From Ischnura elegans (Eukaryota; Arthropoda; Insecta; Odonata; Coenagrionidae): 64,000 bases of DNA. Both the position numbers and the translations under genes were made by a program. Below are positions 30,701 through 41,204 of this stretch, one piece after another; within the stretch, counting starts at the first letter, position 1; each line of letters starts with the position of its first letter. The stretch covers positions 108,666,941-108,730,940 of the forward strand of contig NC_060246.1 of the NCBI RefSeq assembly GCF_921293095.1, written 5' to 3'. Under the pieces are notes generated by a model. That model saw only the letters and a program-made list of their open reading frames with translations, was not told where the DNA came from and ran no database searches.

Positions 30701-31863
30701 TAAGCCACTATGTTAATGGAAGAGACAATAGCTGGGATCTGTGGTTAGCGTTTTCGGTGGCCGGATATAATTCATCCTATCATAGTAGCACGCGATTGAC
30801 TCCGTTCAAGGTGATTTTCGGTCGCGAAATGAAGACGCCCTTCCATTGCTTAGAGACCGTAGAGACTGGTACGAGAGATTCATATGTGGACGAACTAAGT
30901 GATCAACTCAAGCAGATTTGGAAAGAATGTTTGGGGAACAGTAAGAGGGCCCTTGAATCGCAGGCAAGGCAATACAACAAGAGGAGCAGGGATGTGAACT
31001 ACCAGCCGGGTCAATACGTTTACCTAAACGACCCCTGTATTAAGCCCGGCAGAATCCGCAAGTTCCACAAACCGTTTTCGGGGCCTTATAAAATCCTTGA
31101 GGTGCTCAATGACTCTAATCTACGTTTGCAGCTACGTTTTAGGACTATCGTGGTGCATAAAGACCGCGTTAAAGCACATAGGGGTGTGAGAAATAAGGAA
31201 CATGAATTCGCAGACGCAATCAGGGGCGAGAAAAGGCGTGGGCGTCCAAGATTACTGATGGCGAGTGGGAAAGGAGTTGAGGAAGCATCAACGTCTCCGG
31301 AAATCGTTTCCACCTTCCCTTCTTTCACTCCAAATGAGACAACGAGGAAGAAAGAAATAGTGACAGTTTTCCCCCCTGTCCCTTCTTCGAAAATTGATGC
31401 CGTTTCCGATTTGGAGAGCGAGGCATCTTGGTCGGCGGTTTCCGATCATTCGGAGGACGAGCGTGGAGGCGAGTGGAAAGCCGACCGACCACGCCCACTC
31501 CGAGCAGAGCAGCCGTTACCTCAGCGTTCGCCGTACCCGTTGCGAAGTAGGCGGCGGGTTGCTGATAAAGACAAGGAAGACCCCGTGGAGATTGTTGACA
31601 CGTCGGCGGCGACCTTGCCCGTTACGACCTTGCCTCCCACCATGTCCCCACCCCCTTTTGAAGATAGCGCGGACCACGCGAAGATAACGCAGGCAGCAGC
31701 GGAGACTCCTTTGACCACCATGCCCCCTGAAGTCCTCCCATCCCTCAGTGCAAATTCCCCCGAAGTGTGTCCCAGTGCATATGATGAGCAAAGCAGCGAG
31801 AGTAATTGTGAAAGTACGACGCTAGCCGTTTGCCCATATAATTTGAGGCCACGGCCATGTTAA
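27721..31863 (+). CDS. pol: Pol polyprotein (protease, RT, RNase H, integrase)
   Basis: Expressed by -1 frameshift from gag, adding 1,380 codons and giving a Gag-Pol of about 1,674 residues. No ATG is suitably placed at its start. Residue numbers count from the GTG at 27781. The protease has D26-T-G. RT motif A has D411 (LDMTSGYHQ) and the catalytic box YLDD is at 473-476. RNase H has D622, E663 and D688. Integrase has a zinc finger (H799, H806, C836, C839) and a D868, D928, E964 triad with exactly 35 residues between the last two. A GPY/F module lies at 1101-1103. A ~230-residue acidic, proline-rich tail ends in YNLRPRPC, with a related YPLRSR at about 1252. All catalytic residues are present and no stop interrupts the frame. 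Domain order is Ty3/Gypsy. Confidence 0.97.
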   Translation, partial: WRWGRKSRRIRPLVSVILPRVCSKGDSCDLVAVVNILGRKCKMLIDTGAQISLIRRAVCGTDKIRAPTVRILGIAGGRMWNYGEKEVTFFVGAVKYDVNMQVVERVAEFDGILGLDFLKKYEASIDVSGGKLCVGKNSWPLTGELVERKQDLKEEISSNKESSPKRHEKTIKNVELRLVNAISVPPRSEKIIRTTIVSETPIQGREVIVEPILPDVEGCAVARSLSSVGEDNSVILQVANFGAEEVNFPKGTLLATVDELVTGLVGESDVARVGQIGTTENITDKLNFADKLSHLRPDEVNVLRPVLEEFRDLFSHKKNLPATDIAYHHIPTNEAKPIYRRPYRTPYHQKPLVEKFVQEQLEAGIITPSESPWASPVVIVPKKSTDGKPDFRFCVDFRQLNSITTPDVYPIPNIVDTLDYLGGCKYFTTLDMTSGYHQIPMHPESQPKTGFVVESGHYEYTRMPFGLRNAPATFQRMMDGVLRGLKPLQCLVYLDDVIVFSSGIKEHSERLRRVFEKLRESKLSLKFEKCHFALEQVNYLGHIISKEGVRPDPGKIDAVKNFPTPTNVKELQSFLGLANYYRRFVDRYAELARPLTRLLKKGTAFIWGPDCQHAMGVLKDALTCSPVLVYPDFNKPFILSTDASNFALGAVLSQEVAGEEHPIAYASRQLNVAEINYSTTEKELLAIIWSVQHWRPYLFGKNFKIVTDHAALKWLFSMKDPSSRLMRWTLKLGEYNYSVIHKPGKLHLNADGLSRKIRVVEAMDGEDWKRYQAEDTECQEWKSCESFEEKNGLLFRSTSEGLKVVVPVNRRETVFRQHHDHALSGHLGVKPTIRRIRQMYWWPSLDKDVREMVASCVPCNQRSPYGKTRAPLKKLPVSTSPFSFISIDIVGPLPRTSNGNRFILTILDHFSRYLEMVAIPSQTAEVVADALLRRWILKFGVPDYILSDQGPNFESALFQNLCKFLGISKLRTSPFHPSCNGRCERVHRTISQMLSHYVNGRDNSWDLWLAFSVAGYNSSYHSSTRLTPFKVIFGREMKTPFHCLETVETGTRDSYVDELSDQLKQIWKECLGNSKRALESQARQYNKRSRDVNYQPGQYVYLNDPCIKPGRIRKFHKPFSGPYKILEVLNDSNLRLQLRFRTIVVHKDRVKAHRGVRNKEHEFADAIRGEKRRGRPRLLMASGKGVEEASTSPEIVSTFPSFTPNETTRKKEIVTVFPPVPSSKIDAVSDLESEASWSAVSDHSEDERGGEWKADRPRPLRAEQPLPQRSPYPLRSRRRVADKDKEDPVEIVDTSAATLPVTTLPPTMSPPPFEDSADHAKITQAAAETPLTTMPPEVLPSLSANSPEVCPSAYDEQSSESNCESTTLAVCPYNLRPRPC

Positions 31864-32296
31864 AAAGTGAGTGATGAGGCCATTATGGTGTCGGCCGAGT
31901 GTTTGCCCTAGAGGCGATGAGTGTATGTAAGTCTACGTATGTAGCCTCTATATCAGTGCGACGGGACAAAGTGTTTCCCATTTGGATAATGGAGTACTAG
32001 TTGAGAAACATCTTTATAAATTGGTGATTGCATTATGTCCTTTCATGAAAAGAACAAGGATTTAGTATGTTACGAAATTTTGAGTAGGTAATGGTATCAT
32101 CTTAGCCAAGTTGAATATAAGAAAAGTACAGTGTTTTGTTGGTCCAAGGGTTGGAATGATTATGCATTGCGGGATTGTATGATGTTTTCTGACGTTTTAT
32201 TGGGTGTTGGGTTATTGTGGTATTTCATTTTGAATGCCTTATTTTTTTTAAAAAAATTGTCCACTCTGTGTCCAATTTTGTTTTGCGGGAGGGCTA
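31864..32296 (+). other. 3' untranslated region with purine-rich tract
   Basis: About 430 bp between the pol stop and the 3' LTR without a coding frame. GCGGGAGGG (32286-32294) next to the LTR is the probable polypurine primer for plus-strand synthesis. No env-like gene. Confidence 0.7.
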
Positions 32297-32681
32297 TGTA
32301 AGAGGGCGGATGCTGGCTCGTCATGTTCGAAAGCAAATACCTAAGCATCCCACGCTCTCTCCGTTCTTTTCCCCAGCTTGCACATCCCTCTGGTTTCCGG
32401 TCGCTCCTTTCCCACCTATAGGTACTGCAACATCAGCGACCTACGAGTCTCACACGCCACGGTGGTGGCAACGAATCGGAGAGGTGAATGCCGGTCACGT
32501 GGGGACGCCTAAGGTGGACTTGGGAGAGTAAGCAGCTTGGCAGCGGGGAGTCAACCGCGAGATGTAGAGAGAGCAACATCAACTTGGGGATCAATAAAAG
32601 AATGGTCTTTATCTCACAAAATCTTTCAATTCTGTTCCCTGTACTTCCTCTGACGGACCAGTAGCGGTCGTAAATCTTACA
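32297..32681 (+). repeat. 3' LTR
   Basis: 385 bp, identical by eye to the 5' LTR. The poly(A) signal is at 32593-32598. Followed by the ATAG duplication. Confidence 0.97.
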
Positions 32682-33324
32682 ATAGGGTGATTTCCTGTTA
32701 CTTTTTTACTGCCTATATCGAAAGATTAATACTCCTGAAGCACTTATTTCACGCTTTTAGATTATTAAATGACGATATCTATTTTTCGCATTAAATTAAA
32801 AGTGAAAATTTTCAATCGCGCGAAAACACGACGGCTAAGTATGAATGCCGGGAAAACTCCGCGTGACGACGTTTTTGTTCCCGCTGCCGCCTAGTGAGGT
32901 GACCTTAGGGCGTGGCTTTGAGGCCTGACACGACGCAGGATGCTAGCAGGTAGCGCTTGGCTTAAATAAGGATTATTATTCCCCTATCAAACGAAGGAAA
33001 CTTTCCGAACTTAGGTATTTCTAATGTGTGATTATTAAGAGATGTGTCCTTGAGCTCTGTGCCTCATGCATGCATTAGTAATCTCAGACGATGTAAAACT
33101 CCTATCTACTCGTATAGAAACCAAGTCCCTGTGACGTAACGTGGAGTGGCATCGCATGGACGCCAATCTGGCCTTTTACAAATGAGGATAAAATTGACCA
33201 TTGCCATTCGTCTAAACCGGTATTTCTAAAACCAAATAATTTGTATATTATGAATACACTAATGGTGGGTAACGAATCCCAATCAATGCCATTGGTTTTC
33301 TTTGATGAAGGAAACTACCCTATT
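32682..33324. mobile_element. MITE family M, copy 1
   Basis: The left end (A)ATAGGGTGATTTCCT and inverted right end AATAGGGTAGTTTCCT form ~16-bp inverted termini. The interior is ~85-90% similar by eye to 36619-37289 and non-coding. The left tip was the target of the LTR element. The paralogue at 63795-63810 lacks both, so the MITE inserted first. Target duplication unclear. Confidence 0.75.
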
Positions 33325-33500
33325 GTTGACAAAAAAGCCTCACAATTTCTCCTTTTTTGAAATCCGTATCCAATCTCCGTATTAATCTATTCATTCGCTA
33401 ATTATAAAACTACAGTCTAACGCAGTAAGCTCTCCTTTAATTAGGCCGAAGAGGTCGGAAAGACAAACATTTAATATTTCATCACTCATCCTGAATTAGA
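33325..33500 (+). repeat. Duplicated block A2, continuation
   Basis: Continues the alignment to 63805-64000 (AAATCCGTATCCAATCTCCG, TTTCATCACTCATCCTGAA). The shared block runs to the window edge in the partner. Confidence 0.7.
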
Positions 33501-35018
33501 ACATTATAATCCTTGATTATCTGTTAATACCTACACAATAACGAAAATTTAAAAAATGTAAAGTTTTTGTTCGGAATCAAATGGTGAAAAGACACCAATT
33601 TATTATTTCATACGTAAATTAGACTTTCAGTCATTACTCCGCATAGTAATCACTAGGTACTTCGTTAATTAACCACATCCCTTGAGATAACTTACGACTT
33701 CCTCACGCCTAAATGTCGAGTAACCCACCTTCCAAAGTAACAAAATTCGTGCATTGTCAAGATATAATGTTTCCCTGATCAATCAAATATTTATCACGGA
33801 ACTGACGATTTTAAGAATCACAATGATAATTAACATATGCGGCTAAAATTTCACTCATGTATCAAAATTCGAAATAACCAAATATTTTCACAACGAAAAA
33901 TGAAACGAGGACAAATTTAAAAGCCTTGCATCAATTACCATCAGTATAGTGAGGTTACGCATGGATCACGTAAATGTATAACGGCATTACATACGTCGTC
34001 ATTGGACGCAACCGACCACGCATCGAATATAGAGGCATTTAACCCCCAAGAGTAAGCTTTATACAAGAGAGATTTGAGTGGCCGCGCATTAGAATAAAAT
34101 GCGAGGTTAATATCAATAAGCTAACATCAGTACTTATAATTACTGGAAATGGAAAAATGTAGGAAATGAAAAACCCGGCTAAGTTAAATATTTTTTCATG
34201 GCGAACTTCATTCTTTGGTGTAAGTATTTAACTTCGCAACCGTGCGCGGGACTGCGTACAAAATCACTAGTTCCTGCAGTGCTTTACCATAAATTTAATG
34301 AAAAAATAAGAAAAACACACTGCTGCTCCTTCGTGAGCATTTAAATAAAATCACAATCAAAATATACAACAAGAACGGAAAAGGTATCGTTACACGGAGA
34401 CAACCGCCTAACCCACCACGTGACCACGGACTTTACCATTTCAAACACATTTTTATGAGCAATAGCCGATTCATCTTTATATAAACGCTTTCTATTAGCG
34501 TTAAGAAACGGAAACTACAAAATCTTTTGAAGAAATCACGAAAAAATACATGGGAGGCGCAGAGACGTGCTGGGTATCTATTATAAACATTACGATAAAA
34601 TTAAAAAAATAAGATGTAGTACTCACCCAACCGAACACTGCCTCCTGCAGATGCGATACAGCTACACAGCCTGCGGAGGAAATGGGTAAAAATGAAATAT
34701 ACTACATAAAACTAATCAAACTAAGCTTAAAATCAGCGATTCAATAATATGCATCGCAATAAGAAAAATCCTTACGGAAAAATTAGAAAAACCACATTGA
34801 AAGCACACACGTCAAACTGAAAGAATGTGTACACATATTTCAAATTAATGGGTACTGGAAATCTAATTGATAATTATCCCTGACCGTTTCTCTCGATGCT
34901 GCTTTAGCTGCAGTCACAAACTAGAGTCTGGATCTATCACAGAATAACACCAGTGATAGAATTAACACCTTGTGGCATAATTTCTTGTTATAAGTGGTGA
35001 AAATACTCGTGTCAAACG
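33501..35018. other. AT-rich stretch without recognised gene
   Basis: No recognisable coding, RNA or transposon signal. Possibly the rest of the duplicated block, whose partner would lie beyond the window. Confidence 0.45.
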
Positions 35019-35026
35019 ATTAGACC

Positions 35027-35295
35027 CAGAGATGCCGACTTACAAAAAATATTGGGGGGCCAAAGCCGGAGATCTTGCCCTGGGAAGTTTTTTAAGTAGT
35101 GAGTGTTAGGTTTTTTTTAAAGCATTTTAGAAGAGTCATATGATCAACATTAGATCCCTGATAACTTGAATTTCGATATCAGAACACTGCGGGGAAAATG
35201 GACAAGCCTGACACATGTTTTCCTCGCACCCATAACGAATTTTAGGGGGGGGGGGGGGTCGGACACCCTCAGGCCCCATAAGGTCGGCGCCACTG
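35027..35295 (-). mobile_element. hAT-like MITE family C, copy 1
   Basis: The ends CAGAGATGCCGAC and (inverted) CAGTGGCGCCGAC are flanked by ATTAGACC and ATTAGAAC, a 7-of-8 match to an 8-bp target duplication. Its reverse complement aligns with 57606-57855. It contains a run of 14 G (35245-35258). Non-coding, 269 bp. Confidence 0.65.
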
Positions 35296-35303
35296 ATTAG
35301 AAC

Positions 35304-35998
35304 CTTCAATCTTTTCGATTTATAAATTTAAAGGATTGACAAAGGATTCGACACACACATTAATCCCTAATCCCTGTGAATAACGTGTACTTTACCGAAT
35401 AAGGCAAATGAAAACCATTACTCTAGTGTATATGATCCGTTTCTCTCTGGATGATGGATCTCTTTCATATTCAAGCTCTATCGTAATCGACAAAAAAATT
35501 GTTAACGAATAAAAGGAGGAGGATATTTTCGGACCGTTATTTTGACGACAAAATACGCGACCAACTTTCTTCTAATTTATTTATTTATTTCCACACCTCC
35601 GAAAACAGCAGTATTCGGCATTTGCATTGTGGCTTTTGAGAAAATTAAAAAACCAATAGTGCACCAGCAGTTAATTTACCAAGACGGAACTAGCACCCAT
35701 GGCATTTCGTTTGTCAGGCAAGGACTTTACATCGCCGTCACAGAGGCTATATCATTTATATAATATATTCAATTTATTTCATTGCCTACGCTATTAAGTC
35801 AATATCATTTCACCGTAAGAAACGATATGATTTCAATGACATCGCCAAGTTCAGAACAAACAGCGAGATACTGAAAGATGAACTTCAGTTGATTTTCGGT
35901 GAAAATGAAATCTGAGAATGTCACTGAACACTCAAGTTGCACGATTAAATCCTCAATTAACACAATATAACGAACGCAACTAATCTAAGTCAACCCGG
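35304..35998. other. AT-rich stretch without recognised gene
   Basis: A 73-codon open frame at 35542-35763 shows no domain. Nothing else recognised. Confidence 0.4.
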
Positions 35999-36119
35999 GT
36001 GATGAGCATTACATATTCAGAAATAATAATAGAATTGTTATTAAGAGAAATAAATCAACTGCATAAAAATCAAAATTTCATATCCTACCTGAATAGAAGA
36101 ACTCACAGCAAATTACAAA

Positions 36120-36335
36120 AAAAATTAAATCAAATGACTCGGCTCGATCCCTATAGGACGAAAAGTACAATAATGTGCTCTGGACAAACCGTAGCCCATA
36201 CCAGACGTCCTGACGTGCTTCCGAAATTTGTACAAATACTCAATACCACAATACGCTCCGAAAGACAAGAAGCCAACACGACCGCAGAATGAACGATGTC
36301 ACCATGAAATGGAGGAGAGGAAAAAAAAACTAAAA
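36120..36335 (+). repeat. Local duplication, unit 1
   Basis: Shares AGTACAATAATGTGCT, CATACCAGACGTCCTGACG, AACACGACCGCAGAATG and ATGATGTC-type segments with 36595-36618 plus 37371-37500. In that second unit the MITE and the 50-bp insert separate the two halves, so this unit shows the unoccupied arrangement. Confidence 0.65.
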
Positions 36336-36618
36336 ATTAGCAACATTTGATTCCATGACCACAGTTAACATAGAATAATTTCGTGATGCAAAACTCTGAG
36401 CCCATGACAATATCAAAAGAAAAACAAAGGAGCATTAAATTAAAACCAGAAAAACGCCAACGAATAGATGTAAAGTTTAAATGACCACAGTCTCATGCCA
36501 GGGAGAAAACGTATCATGTGCAGGAGAAGGAGAAAAATGCATGTTTGCAATTTATAAAAAAAATGAAAACAAATGACTCGGATCATTCAATATTGGGCGA
36601 ATAGTACAATAATGTGCT

Positions 36619-37289
36619 AATAGGATGGTTTCCTATTATTTTTTTATTGCCTAAATCGAAAGATTATTACTCCTGGAGTATGTATTTCACGCTTTTAGAT
36701 TTTTAAACGACGATATCTATTTTTCGCGATTCAATGAAAAGCGAAAATTTTCAAGCGCGCGAAAACGCGCCGGCTTAGTATGAATGCCAGAAAAACTCCG
36801 TGTGACGTCGTTCTGGTTCCCGCTGCCGCAAGTGAGGTGACCTTGGGGCGAGGCTCTGAGCGCTGATACGACGCAGGATGCTAGCAGGTAGCAGAATACC
36901 CTGCTAGCTGGTAGCGCTTGGCTTAAATAAGGATTATTATTCCCCTATCAAACGAAGGAAACTTTCCGACCTTAGCCAGTTTTAATAGGTGATTATTAAG
37001 ACATGTTTCCCTGAGCTCTGTGCCTCATGCATGCATTGGTAACCTCAGACGATGTAAAACTCCTATCTACTCGTATAGAAACTAGGTCCCCGTGACGCCA
37101 CGTGGAGTGGCATCTCATGGGCGCCAATCTGGCCTTTTTCAAATGAGGATAAAATTGACCCTTGCCATTCGTCTAAACCGGTATTTCTAAAACCAAATAA
37201 TTTGTATATTATGAATACACGAATGGTGTGTAACGATTCGCAATCAATGCCTTTCGTTTTCTTTGATGAAGGAAACTACCTTCCCTATT
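36619..37289. mobile_element. MITE family M, copy 2
   Basis: Similar to 32682-33324 along its length with the same ends (AATAGGATGGTTTCCT and inverted AATAGGGAAGGTAG-like). Compared with copy 1 it has ~25 extra bases at 36891-36915 that create a TGCTAGCAGGTA hairpin. Non-coding. Confidence 0.75.
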
Positions 37290-37308
37290 GTAAGGAAATA
37301 TTCTTTAG

Positions 37309-37358
37309 TGGTGCAAATGACCTTAGTTGTCGAGGCACCCTAAACAAATACTACTACT
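37309..37358 (+). mobile_element. 50-bp retro-insertion with (ACT)n tail
   Basis: Flanked by the exact 12-bp duplication AATATTCTTTAG (37297-37308 and 37359-37370). The insert has a GGTGC...GCACC hairpin and ends in ACTACTACT. It looks like the extreme 3' end of an RTE-type LINE or SINE that was copied in severely truncated form. Confidence 0.7.
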
Positions 37359-37679
37359 AATATTCTTTAGCGCATACCACACGTCCTGACGCCAGATACC
37401 ATTCCGAAAGGTTCACAAGACTAAATTCCACAAGGCGCTCCAAAAGACAAGAATACAACACGACCGCAGAATGTACGATGTCGTCATGAACTGGAAAAAA
37501 AACACTTAAAATTAGCAAGATTTGATTCCATAACCACGGTTAGATTAGAATAATTTCGTGTTGCGAGACTCTTGGCCCATGCATCACCCTCCGACAATGT
37601 CAATACATAAAACAACAGAGCATAAAATTAAAAACCACAAAAACGCAACGAAAGGAATGAAAGGCTAATTTCACCACAG

Positions 37680-39400
37680 CCTCATGCCAGAAAACAAAAC
37701 TTATCGCAGAAAGGGACCACAAGGAGAATATTACGTACGCCTTTGTTTCCTACAGAATTCACTTCACAATTGGAACGATTCCCATTCCCGTTGCAATGAA
37801 AATATACAAGATTTGTAATTTATGAACAGTTACACTAATTCGCATCGAGTCCAAATTGCGAGGAACTCTTAAAATAGGACCTAGCCATCACTTATAAAAC
37901 ACTGTGATACGAATAATCAAATAGCTGAACCATATACGCTAATTGCATCATAGATGAATAACAGAGAACAATGTGGTCCATGATGGCCACAGATGGTTGA
38001 CAGAGAGCAGTATGGTCTATTTTGCGAGAAAAGGAAACAGAAATAAAACTATTTCACCCTTATTATAGAATGGCATTAAAGCCAAAACAAAGAAATGATA
38101 CGAGAAAATTACCTTTGAACGCAAACATTAAGTTTATTCAAATGACATTAATAAGCAAACACCCGAAAACTTAAGGCACTAGATAATTTTTAAGGTCCTA
38201 CGGAAAGCAAAGGCTTCAGGGAAATGAACAATAAACCTTTATAATCAATACAATACTGAGGGCCTCCACAAGATACAGGACACTGACACTAAGCGAACAT
38301 TATCAATCACAAACAAAAAAATTCATTTCTAAATGAGCATGATCGGATCCCGAACGCAGGAAAACTAATTAATCATACACGAGGATTATTATGAGCGGAC
38401 CAATAACACCATCGGTGAACGAAATGACAAGAACGCGAAATACATTTCACAGCCATCCCAGCACACCATTTTACATACAATAATCACATTTCAGTGATTA
38501 TTTTTAACAATACTTGTGATAATTGAGGTTTAATAAACGGTACTGAAATAAAGTACAGAAAGCTTCACACAACTGCCCAAAAACTGATAATTGTTGTTAC
38601 TTAAAATCGTATTGGATAAATCACCGAATATTTTTTTAAATACGGGATGCATCTCGCCCACGCGACGCAAGCCAACAATACTGACTCGGAGAGATCACGT
38701 TCCGACAACGCCATGGAAGCAATGCAGAAAAACAGATCACGAAGAAAAATAGGGCGTTAGAAAGAGGAATATATTGAGGAAGTGAATGAACTGATAAACA
38801 ATTTATAACCAATTGAAGACATGCCATAGAACTGCAAAATGCGAAGCGTGACAAATCCCACATGCTAATAATTAAAATAATAAAGAAATACATGGCAACA
38901 GACTAAGGACAGTGAAGTATTTGGAACGAGACCGATAAAACTGTACAAATTTAAATACTAAAAAACTGTAAAGTATACGAAATTCTAGCACTATTTATAG
39001 TAACAAAAAAGGACTAAATAAAATTTTGATCCAGAACGCGGGAAAGAAACTACAGACTCACGAGGACGATTAAAACGGTATCAATTTGCACACCGGAATA
39101 CTAAATGATATGGAGAGCAGAGATTTTCATTCACTATTTCATACACAAGAGAAAGGCACAATACCTACCGGAAAGCAGGAGGGCACACTTCACTAGCGGA
39201 GAAGCACAAAACGAAGTTGAGAAAACTTGAAGAAAAAAAACGGCAAAGCAATTCACAGCACAACTGAAAAACACTACATGACACGAGAAGAATAGTTGAT
39301 GCACACGTTGCCCCGACGACGACGATAAACAATGGCGTCCCATCACACCCTGGAGACCGCGGAAAACTTTATTCAACCTGTTGCTGGCGTTGCAGGAGAT
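37680..39400. other. AT-rich stretch without recognised gene
   Basis: No domain or terminus recognised. The 85-codon minus-strand frame at 38636-38893 has hydrophobic stretches but no conserved motif, and I do not call it a gene. Confidence 0.45.
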
Positions 39401-39424
39401 GTTAGCCCACAGGATTATGGGTAG

Positions 39425-39765
39425 ATATGGGAGGAGAGGAGAGGGAGAGGGGGAGGAGGGAGGAGAGGGAGAGGAGGGAGGAGAGGGAGAGGAGGGAGGA
39501 GCGGGAGAGGAGGGAGGAGAGGAGAGGGAGGAGAGGGGAAGAAGAGGAGGGAGGAGAGGGGAAGAAGAGGAGGGAGGACAGGGGAGGCAGAGGAGGGAGG
39601 GGAGGCAGAGGAGGGAGGAGAGGGGAGGCAGAGGAGGGCGGAGAGGGGAGGCAGAGGAGGGAGGAGAGGGGAGGCAGAGGAGGGAGGTGACGGGAGGGCA
39701 AGCAGATAAGGGAGGGGGCGGAGAGGGGAGGGAGGAGATGAATAGCAGGGAGGAGAGAGAAGAGC
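39425..39765 (+). repeat. GA-rich minisatellite, strand-asymmetric
   Basis: About 340 bp of almost pure G and A on the plus strand, with GGGAGGAGAGGG- and GGCAGAGGAGG-type units repeating at 15-40-bp periods. All open frames here are low-complexity artefacts. Confidence 0.9.
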
Positions 39766-39849
39766 CACCCCTCCCCCACTTTCATACGGAGGTGTCTGAT
39801 GGAGGGGAGTGGCCCAGGGTAGCCACAAGAAAAAGAGAATAAGGAGTTG

Positions 39850-41000
39850 GGAAAAATAGAACAGGGACTCTCTCACGAACTCACTCCAACGCAGGTGCGT
39901 AGCTGGTCGACGGCCGTTCACCCAGACCCGATATCGCATTAAACTAATTTATACCATTAATTTGGTAGGTGATAGTGTAACACAAGCGACGAACAATTAT
40001 GCTATTCTATTTCACTCACCCTATTTACTCATAACTTAAAAATTTAAATAGATGCATAAATTGACGAAAACTGTACGTGACTCACGTTATGAGTGATGTG
40101 GTTCTATGTGCCATTCAGAGAGGATTCGTGGTCCCGGGCGTAAATTGATAGACGCGACCTAAAATAATGAAATCTATAAAGCTTACTAACTTCAGTTAAA
40201 CTTAAAACTGAACTACCTGCGTTTTGAGGTGACACCATGGAAGAATATTAAGAAAATAATTTGTTAATCTCTTTCTGCAAATTAACTAGCGTGGCCACGT
40301 AAAACCTAAGTAGTTCAGAATAAAATTTATGCGGAATTATTAAGTTTTTTTACATCTCTTCGTTCTGACCCGATTTGTGGCGCAAAGAATCTCAATAGTG
40401 TGTCGCGTTAAAGAATAGAGATCCATTACAGGTAACTATGGCAATCCATTCTTTGCAGCTAGATGAGGAGAAATCAATTCCCAATCCTATTCCTTCCACC
40501 CAGAAAAATGAATAAAAAAGGAGGGCGTTTACTCAAAAAAAAAAGAAACAATCCAGTAGTTTAAAAATAGTTTTTGAAAATCCTAACTAAAAAGGTTTAT
40601 GTTTTGCTAATGCTCCAAGGTTAGTGGGTACGCATTTTATAATTAAGCTAAAATAATTTCTTGCTATGGATCGTATGCTGGCGCTTTGCAAAGCCAATTA
40701 GACATTAAGTTTCTACTGTTATTTTGAATTGATATTTTGGGGTATAGTTATGCATTATAGTTTTATTCTTCTTAATTTAATTTTATTATTTTCAATGTAC
40801 GCGCTCACTATCAGCCTTTCCTTCAATTTCTCCTTCACTTTCACTAGAACGGTGTACACTGGTCCCTCACACTCTTGTTATGTTATTCCCATCATTTTCG
40901 AATGTTTTTCTAGTATCATGGGCACACTCATCAATGCTGAGATAGTGGTGCAATATGCACCGAGGCAGCAGTATAATATCCGGGCATATATCCCAGACTG
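39850..41000. other. AT-rich stretch without recognised gene
   Basis: A 110-codon open frame at 40729-41061 is low in information and matches no family I recognise. Confidence 0.4.
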
Positions 41001-41204
41001 GCGTAGCCAAGGGGGGATCCGGACCCACCTATATAAAAATACAGTTTTTTTCCTTCATTGAAAAAAATATTCAAAAATCATGAATTCACAAAGTATATCT
41101 TAAAAAATAAAGTTTTTTCAGCGGTATAAAATCCGGGCATAAATCCCAGACAATGAGTGAGTGAGCGAGCAATCCTTTTTCTTTCCTATCTTCCCTGAAA
41201 ACAG

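Larger units (their letters stand above)
26397..32681 (+). mobile_element. Complete Ty3/Gypsy LTR retrotransposon
   Basis: A 6,285-bp element has two 385-bp TG...CA LTRs that appear identical base for base. A 4-bp target duplication ATAG flanks it (26393-26396 and 32682-32685). A primer site, gag, a -1 frameshift signal, an uninterrupted pol in the order protease-RT-RNase H-integrase, and a purine-rich tract are all present. No env frame follows pol. Identical LTRs imply very recent insertion, and the element may still be competent. It landed in the left tip of the 32682-33324 MITE. Confidence 0.97.
36595..37500 (+). repeat. Local duplication, unit 2 (interrupted)
   Basis: Second copy of the 36120-36335 unit, split by MITE M copy 2 (36619-37289) and the short insert at 37309-37358. 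Similarity resumes at GCATACCACACGTCCTGACG (37371). Confidence 0.65.

Noticed and set aside
28000..31800. env or additional gene within or after pol
   Set aside because: The single frame ends at 31863 and the remaining 430 bp to the LTR have no significant open frame.
38636..38893. Minus-strand 85-codon frame with hydrophobic segments as a membrane protein
   Set aside because: AT-rich composition alone yields such segments. No start context, conservation or neighbouring exon supports it.
39381..39939. Long open frames on both strands (up to 174 codons)
   Set aside because: They are translations of the GA-rich minisatellite (Glu/Gly/Arg or Pro/Leu/Ser only) with no domain.
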